The translations under genes and the position numbers were made by a program. Shown one piece after another: positions 59,289-64,000 of a stretch of DNA of 64,000 nucleotides; the stretch's first letter is position 1; each line of letters opens with the position of its first letter. Under the pieces are notes generated by a model that saw only the letters and a program-made list of their open reading frames with translations, ran no database searches and was not told where the DNA came from. The DNA is from a bacterium (lineage in GTDB: Bacteria; Electryoneota; RPQS01). The stretch is taken from assembly GCA_036504735.1 (NCBI GenBank), contig DASXUQ010000017.1, positions 159,349 to 223,348 of the forward strand, given 5' to 3'.

Positions 59289-59463
59289 GAGAAAAGCTGA
59301 AGATTGAAACATGGGAAAGGGCGGTCCTATAATGGGGTCGCCCGTATTTTATCAGGAGGGCATCGCAATCAGGAGAATGGCGGGGCAAATGCCTGCTCGC
59401 TTGACATTCATGTTCAAACTCCTAAATTGCCTTCATCTGCAAACGATTATCCGGGATGAGGGC

Positions 59464-60567
59464 ATGACGAAACCGGGGTTTCCGAGGCACTTTGGGGTGT
59501 TTTTGCTGCTGTCGGCCTTTGGGATGGCACAGCTTGGGTGGTGGGTGATCTTTCAGGTACGGGAAGGCACCCGCGTTCACCGCGAGCAGAGCCATCTGTG
59601 GGAGCAGCAGATCAGCATGGCACGGCAATGGGCGGCGCAGTTCAATCCGGCGCCGCAGGAGTTCCGCGCGTGGCTGTCCGCCTTTCCGGATCTGGAAGTC
59701 ACACCTGACGGACAGGATGTTCAGGTAACAGGTGCGGCCAAGGCCCAGCTCGATCAGATTGCCAACAAGCGCGTGCGGATGTTCATTTTTGAAGGCGCGT
59801 TCTTCAGCCTGCTGGTCGGGGCGGGAGTGATCTATATCTACTGGACGCTGCACAAGGAGGTGGACTTCGAGCGGCGGGAAGCGATGTTCCTTTCGGCGAC
59901 TTCCCATGAACTGCGCACACCTTTGACATCTCTCCGGTTGTACCTTGAGACCTTGCGGGACCGAGAACTGCCTCCGGCCCAGAAGACAGAAGTGCTTGAA
60001 ACGATGGCGGCGGATACGGAACGGCTGAATGATCTGATCGACCGGCTGCTGCAGGCGCAAGCCGTAACCAATCCCGCGCGCAAGCCGCTGTTGCGGATGA
60101 CGGATCTTGCCGAAGAGACGGCGGCGGCGATTGAGCATGTCAAACCGCTGTTCGATCACGGGGGATTCGAATTGCGGACCTCCTTGCAGCCGGGATTAAT
60201 GGCCATGACCGAGCCGACCTGGTATCAGACGATTGTGAAGAACCTGCTGGAGAACGCGTACAAATATTCTCCCAACGGCGGGAGTGTGGATCTGGAGCTT
60301 TCCCGCGCGGGAACGCGCGCGCGGCTGGTGGTGCGGGACCGGGGAATCGGCCTGGATCACGGCGAGGCCGAGCGGATTTTCGAGAAGTTCTATCGAGTCG
60401 AAAACGAGGACACGCGGCGCACACGCGGTACGGGACTGGGACTGTATCTGGTACAGCGCATGGCGGAGGCCTTTGGCGGAAGGGCGCATGTCAGCAGTCC
60501 GGGACTGGGGAAGGGCGCGACCTTTACCGTGGAATTGCCGCTCGCAGCGGAGGTTGCCCATGCCTGA
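59464..60567 (+). CDS. Sensor histidine kinase
   Basis: The 367-residue protein has two membrane segments (about 9-30 and 105-128) framing a short periplasmic domain (about 31-104). There is no HAMP domain. The kinase core shows the H-box ATSHELRTPLTSL with His 148, the N-box NLLENAYKYSPNGG, G1 DRGIGLD, F-box FEKFYRVEN and G2 GTGLGLYL. It should phosphorylate itself and the response regulator encoded next, whose start overlaps by eight bases. The signal is unknown. The start at 59464 is chosen for the hydrophobic segment and GAGGG upstream; earlier in-frame ATGs add an unlikely extension. Confidence 0.9.
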   Translation: MTKPGFPRHFGVFLLLSAFGMAQLGWWVIFQVREGTRVHREQSHLWEQQISMARQWAAQFNPAPQEFRAWLSAFPDLEVTPDGQDVQVTGAAKAQLDQIANKRVRMFIFEGAFFSLLVGAGVIYIYWTLHKEVDFERREAMFLSATSHELRTPLTSLRLYLETLRDRELPPAQKTEVLETMAADTERLNDLIDRLLQAQAVTNPARKPLLRMTDLAEETAAAIEHVKPLFDHGGFELRTSLQPGLMAMTEPTWYQTIVKNLLENAYKYSPNGGSVDLELSRAGTRARLVVRDRGIGLDHGEAERIFEKFYRVENEDTRRTRGTGLGLYLVQRMAEAFGGRAHVSSPGLGKGATFTVELPLAAEVAHA

Positions 60568-61270
60568 CCGTATTCTGGTTGTCGAAGATGAAGCCAGCAT
60601 CGCACGGGGTCTGAAGCTGAACCTCGAAGCGGAAGGCTTTGCGGTGGAGGTCGTCGCCGACGGGTTGGAGGCGATTCAGGAGATTTTGACGCATGAGCCG
60701 TCGGCAGTGGTGCTGGATATTATGCTGCCGGGAGCCAGCGGCTTTGATGTCTGCGACCGGGTGCGCGGTGCGGGAAGCCGGGTGCCGATTCTGTTCTTAA
60801 CCGCGCGCGGAGCCGAAGACGACCGGGTGCGCGGTTTGGAACTGGGAGGCGACGACTATATGACCAAGCCGTTTTCGGTGCGCGAATTGATCTCACGGCT
60901 GCGCACGATGCTGCGGCGGGAACAGTGGTACCGTCAGACCCCGCGCGCCGGAGAGATGGTGCAGTTCGGCGGCAACCGCGTGGACTTTACCGCCTACAAG
61001 GCCTGGACGCACGACGGAGTGATTACTCTCACGCAAAAGGAGTGCATGCTTTTGAAGCTGCTGGTGGAGCGGGAAGGACAGGTGGTGGAACGCGACACGA
61101 TTCTGGATCATGTATGGGGCTATGACCGCTATCCGACCTCACGCACAATTGACAATTTGATCACGCGGCTGCGGAAGTACTTTGAGACCGATCCCAAGGA
61201 GCCGCAGTACATTCAGACGGTGTACGGTGCAGGGTACAAGTTTTCGAAGGAAGGGGAAGAGAAGACTTGA
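60560..61270 (+). CDS. OmpR/PhoB family response regulator
   Basis: The 236-residue protein has a receiver domain (1-120) with the acidic pair VVEDE, phosphoacceptor Asp 53 in VLDIMLP, Thr in LTARG and Lys in TKPF, and an OmpR-type winged helix (about 145-230: LTQKECMLLKLLVEREGQVVERDTILDHVWG, TIDNLITRLRKYFE, IQTVYGAGYKF). It is the partner of the kinase encoded just before it; its ATG has GGAGG seven bases upstream inside the kinase gene. Targets are not known; the NHL/cytochrome genes start 490 bases downstream after a terminator. The stop codon is within an ACTTGAGACCGGAGACTTGAG repeat. Confidence 0.94.
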   Translation: MPDRILVVEDEASIARGLKLNLEAEGFAVEVVADGLEAIQEILTHEPSAVVLDIMLPGASGFDVCDRVRGAGSRVPILFLTARGAEDDRVRGLELGGDDYMTKPFSVRELISRLRTMLRREQWYRQTPRAGEMVQFGGNRVDFTAYKAWTHDGVITLTQKECMLLKLLVEREGQVVERDTILDHVWGYDRYPTSRTIDNLITRLRKYFETDPKEPQYIQTVYGAGYKFSKEGEEKT

Positions 61271-61291
61271 GACCGGAGACTTGAGATTTTG
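61264..61291. repeat. ACTTGAGA short-period repeat
   Basis: AGACTTGAGACCGGAGACTTGAG overlaps the stop of the response regulator gene. The same text in reverse (AAGTCTCAAGTCTCCGGTCTC) overlaps the stop of the CPBP C-terminal frame at 1322-1345, and a variant lies at 16374-16402. Confidence 0.82.
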
Positions 61292-61420
61292 TTTTGAGGT
61301 TCTACGGACGTTGAAGATTGTTCCACTATCTAAGTGCCTCGGACTTGGTCTTTTGGCAGGTTTCATGGCAAATGACCGGGGAGGGGCATAATGGTAAAAG
61401 TATATGAATTTGGGAATTGT

Positions 61421-61445
61421 AACCGCGACGAGCGGTTTTTTTGTG
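61421..61445 (+). terminator. Terminator of the two-component operon
   Basis: AACCGC pairs with GCGGTT around a GACGA loop, followed by a run of T. It is 150 bases after the response regulator stop. Confidence 0.88.
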
Positions 61446-61759
61446 GCCAATAACGTAGAATAGCGGAATGAGCCAGAAATGCGGCGAATGGATGCGATAC
61501 GGCAACACGATTGAGGAGGCACATGCCTCTGCCTCGGAGGGTCGGGAAGGTTGCCAAGCGGCAACATCCTTAAGTATAAGCATATTACGAAATCCACAAG
61601 TGCAGTCCAATTCAGAGAATTATTATGAGGAGGATATTTCATTCTGGCTTTTCAATTCGTATTTTAATGTCGGGTAGTCGTAAATCGCTCTGACCCACTC
61701 ACATACTATGACGGCAGCGACCAGAGTTTGTGACTTTGTGAATAATAATTCAAGAGTTT
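61446..61759 (+). other. Gene-free leader with hairpin-forming segment
   Basis: The DNA before the NHL-repeat gene has no gene. Between about 61500 and 61567 it can fold: GAGGCACATGCCTC and, beyond it, GTTGCCAAGCGGCAAC, while GGCAAC at 61501 could pair alternatively with GTTGCC. This could be a structured mRNA leader. It does not match the conserved core of a riboswitch class I know. Confidence 0.4.
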
Positions 61760-62824
61760 GTGAAAAGTTTCCTGACTGACCCGCCCTTTGGCAAACGTTA
61801 TACCCATCTTACCGGACGTGTGATGGCGGTGTCGGTTCTATTTTTGGTCTTGTTTGTGACGGAATTCTCGTTCTGTGACACCCCGCCTGCCTACTTTGCC
61901 TACGAGATTTCGCCGCCGGCCGGCGTACCGGCGCTGGTGAATCCGTCATCAATCTATTACGACCGCCGCCACGGCGAGATGTATGTGGCAGATACGGGGA
62001 ATGACCGGGTTGTGATCTTTGATAAGCGCGGCAACTATCTTTTTGAGTTTGCCGATAAGCAGCATCTGGCATCCCCGCGCAGTCTGGTGGTGGATTCGAG
62101 CGGACACATTCTGGCGCTGTGCGAACGGCGATCTGACCGGCTGGAAGAGTTCGACTATGATGGCCGCTTTCTGCGGGAGATTTCGCTGAAGCCGTCGGCC
62201 ACGGATACGACCGTCATCATGGCCAACAGCATCACCATCGATGATTCGGACCGGGTGTATGCGTTGTGTGCCGATCCGGGCCACATATATGTAGTGGGCA
62301 CCGATGGGACTCCGGTGCGGGATTTTCCGCTGTTTCAGGATTTGAGTCCGTCGGATCGCAGCCAGCCGATCGTCGGCAGTATCTCGGTGGTAAATGGCCT
62401 GCTGGTGATTCCGATTCCGGTGATATCGGCGCTGACGATGTACAAGACGACCGGGGAATTTGTCAAGCTCTTTGGACATGCGGGTGGCGGACCGGGGTTG
62501 TTGAGTTTTCCGGTGGCGACGTCGACTGACGGGCACGGCAACATCCTGGTGATGGACAAGCACCGCCACACGCTGCTGCGCTACGATGCTGACGGGACGT
62601 TCATCGACGAGCTGGGCGGGATGGGGATGAACAGGGGGTGGTTCTATCATCCGATTTCCATCTGCACAGACGATTCCGGTCACTGCATCGTCCTGCAATC
62701 CTTTTTGAGCCGGGTGCAGGCAGTCAACCTTCCCAGCGTGAAGAAGCCGGCAGGGGAAGTCCGGGTGACGACGGCGCAGGGCGCTTCAGCGGCACCGGCG
62801 GCAGAAGACAAGCAAACGAAATAA
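61760..62824 (+). CDS. NHL-repeat beta-propeller protein, exported
   Basis: The 354-residue protein has an N-terminal hydrophobic segment (about 20-38, ending FSFCD) and about five or six NHL blades: VNPSSIYYDRRHGEMYVADTGNDRVVIFDKRGNYLFEF, LASPRSLVVDSSGHILAL and FPVATSTDGHGNILVMDKHRHTLLRYDADG. The tail is Ala/Lys-rich. NHL propellers near multihaem cytochromes are common in FCB and related genomes and may assist them at the envelope; the link is inferred from position. The start is GTG 61760 or ATG 61823; neither has a strong ribosome site. The cytochrome gene follows 86 bases later. Confidence 0.83.
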   Translation: MKSFLTDPPFGKRYTHLTGRVMAVSVLFLVLFVTEFSFCDTPPAYFAYEISPPAGVPALVNPSSIYYDRRHGEMYVADTGNDRVVIFDKRGNYLFEFADKQHLASPRSLVVDSSGHILALCERRSDRLEEFDYDGRFLREISLKPSATDTTVIMANSITIDDSDRVYALCADPGHIYVVGTDGTPVRDFPLFQDLSPSDRSQPIVGSISVVNGLLVIPIPVISALTMYKTTGEFVKLFGHAGGGPGLLSFPVATSTDGHGNILVMDKHRHTLLRYDADGTFIDELGGMGMNRGWFYHPISICTDDSGHCIVLQSFLSRVQAVNLPSVKKPAGEVRVTTAQGASAAPAAEDKQTK

Positions 62825-62910
62825 TCTCTTTCAAAACAATTCTTTTGGTTACCGTTCGGCGAGAAGGCGAGCGGGTAATGAATGAACATCCAATGTCAAC
62901 GGAGGAAAGC

Positions 62911-63972
62911 ATGAGACGAACTGTACTTGCGATCGTGATGTCGGTCGGCCTTCTCGCCTTGGTGGCGACACCGGCGCTGGCGTTCCATGATCAGGGTGTG
63001 GCCCACTGTAACGGCTGCCATACCATGCACAACAGCGAAAACGGTCAGATGATTGACCCGACCGCTCCGAACGGCAATCCGTATTTGCTGAAGAACGGAA
63101 CTCCCAGCGACGTGTGTCTGTCCTGCCATGCCACCAGCCGTGGCGCGGTGTGGGGCAGCGATCCGCTGAACCCGCCTCCCCAAAAGGGCAGCGGTAACTT
63201 CGCCTTCCTGGCGGCGGCGAACTTGAACGACGGCCATAGCGGCCATCTGTCCCCGATCCCCGGCTCCTACGGTGGTCACAACGTCATTGCTCCCAGCAAG
63301 AACGCGGCTGCGGACCCGGTTCTGACCACCGCCCCCGGTGGCACGTACCCCGCCGCGGCCATGAGCTGCACGAGCTGCCACAACCCGCACGGCAACGCCC
63401 ACTTCCGTCTCCTCTACGGCGCTGGTCATGTGGAAGCTGGTAACTTCAACTTCACGAACGCGGCCCCGACGGCGACCGGTCTCGGTATCAGCACCGCCAC
63501 CGACGTTGAAGCGGCCAACAAGCATACGGCGTACCAGGGCGGCATGAGCGCCTGGTGTGCGAACTGCCACGGCAACTTCCATGATGGCAATGGCGCCCTC
63601 TTGAAGCACCCGTCGGGCGTGGCCATGGGCGCGTCGATTGCCCAGACCTACAACCTGTACAATGGTACGGAAGATCAGAACGGCGGCGTCGCCGCGACGG
63701 CGTACACCCCGACGGTTGCCTTTGAAGATCCGGCCATGACGACGACCAGCACCGCTGGCCCGTCCGCCACCAGCCAGGTGAGCTGCATCAGCTGCCACCG
63801 TGCGCACGCGTCCTCCGGTCCGAACATCGGCCGTTGGGACTTCAACATCACGACGTGGGCTGAGGAAGGTGTGGAGTCCGGCGCGTACGCGATTCCGAAT
63901 CCGTATCCGACGAGTGGTGCCGAGCAGCGCTCGCTGTGCAACAAGTGCCACAACCGTGACGCCGGCAACTAA
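62911..63972 (+). CDS. Periplasmic six-haem cytochrome c
   Basis: The 353-residue protein has a signal peptide (1-26, ending ALAF) and six CxxCH haem sites: CNGCH, CLSCH, CTSCH, CANCH, CISCH and CNKCH, at about residues 35, 74, 156, 217, 291 and 344. Several are followed by a further His (CHTMH, CHNPH, CHRAH), which is typical of bis-His multihaem cytochromes. The rest is Gly/Ala/Asn-rich. It should carry electrons in the periplasm or at the outer surface. GGAGG five bases upstream of 62911 gives the start. It lies close to the NHL protein and may share its transcript. Only 28 bases remain after the stop. Confidence 0.93.
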   Translation: MRRTVLAIVMSVGLLALVATPALAFHDQGVAHCNGCHTMHNSENGQMIDPTAPNGNPYLLKNGTPSDVCLSCHATSRGAVWGSDPLNPPPQKGSGNFAFLAAANLNDGHSGHLSPIPGSYGGHNVIAPSKNAAADPVLTTAPGGTYPAAAMSCTSCHNPHGNAHFRLLYGAGHVEAGNFNFTNAAPTATGLGISTATDVEAANKHTAYQGGMSAWCANCHGNFHDGNGALLKHPSGVAMGASIAQTYNLYNGTEDQNGGVAATAYTPTVAFEDPAMTTTSTAGPSATSQVSCISCHRAHASSGPNIGRWDFNITTWAEEGVESGAYAIPNPYPTSGAEQRSLCNKCHNRDAGN

Positions 63973-64000
63973 TCGCCGAGTCGAGGAAACAGTATCGTAG

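Noticed and set aside
61496-61575. Possible GEMM (cyclic dinucleotide) riboswitch before the cytochrome genes
   Set aside because: The end GGTTGCC is GEMM-like, but the ACGCAAAGCC core and the GAAA loop are missing, so I only list it as an unassigned structured leader.
61530-61575. Possible small SRP RNA (GGGAAGGTTGCC)
   Set aside because: The conserved GGAAG..AGCAG symmetric-loop sequence is not complete.
1-64000. tRNA or rRNA genes
   Set aside because: No sequence with a T-loop TTCGA core and pairing arms, and no rRNA-like stretch, was noticed on either strand.

Overview
The window is about 64 kb of GC-rich bacterial chromosome. It has no rRNA, no recognisable tRNA, no CRISPR array and no transposase. 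Six secreted proteins end in the type IX secretion (Por/T9SS type A) sorting module, with a QNYPNPFNP-like motif and a KKMLLxK tail. That module, together with secreted subtilases and proteins in the DUF2961, DUF342/FapA and DUF6448 families, points to a member of the Fibrobacterota-Chlorobiota-Bacteroidota (FCB) superphylum, probably an uncultured candidate phylum. This placement is inferred from gene content only.

Layout. 1-10.3 kb (mostly - strand): a cut-off DUF2961 protein, a thioredoxin-like protein that has lost one active-site Cys, a CPBP membrane protease split by an in-frame amber codon, a FapA-like protein (+), a POT-type transporter, a lipoprotein glutathione peroxidase and an ankyrin lipoprotein. 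10.3-18 kb: a GAF/PEP-synthase-like protein, then a repeat-rich island in which a TIR-domain gene lies between the two ends of a wrecked DNA methyltransferase gene, then glutamate dehydrogenase. 18.5-27 kb (+): four tandem, paralogous, Cys-rich T9SS cargo proteins, each with its own terminator. 27-31 kb (-): two amino-acid permeases with two very small membrane proteins. 31-39 kb (-): two tandem paralogous S8 peptidases and a small coiled-coil exported protein. 39-42 kb: an AT-richer segment with unrecognised proteins.

42-50 kb (+) is the most unusual part. A T9SS cargo gene is followed by a tightly coupled cassette: a PqqD-like peptide-binding protein, an ATP-grasp ligase, a fold-III PLP decarboxylase with a leader-like N-terminal extension, and a urea transporter fused to an M23 peptidase. 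Then come a TPR protein, an outer-membrane barrel and a Crp/Fnr regulator. 50-54 kb: quinol-type NO reductase, DUF6448, hemerythrin and a small membrane protein, read as a nitrosative-stress unit. 54.7-57.5 kb (-): butyrate kinase and two phosphotransbutyrylase-like proteins. 57.9-64 kb (+): another T9SS cargo, a histidine kinase/response regulator pair, an NHL-repeat protein and a six-haem cytochrome c.

Intergenic DNA carries several dispersed repeat families: a GTAGGGG-ended inverted-repeat element, a GGGGCACG palindrome, short-period repeats that often begin at stop codons, and two pairs of direct repeats around the TIR/methyltransferase locus. Many genes have a clear GGAG-type ribosome site, and this fixed most of the starts given here.
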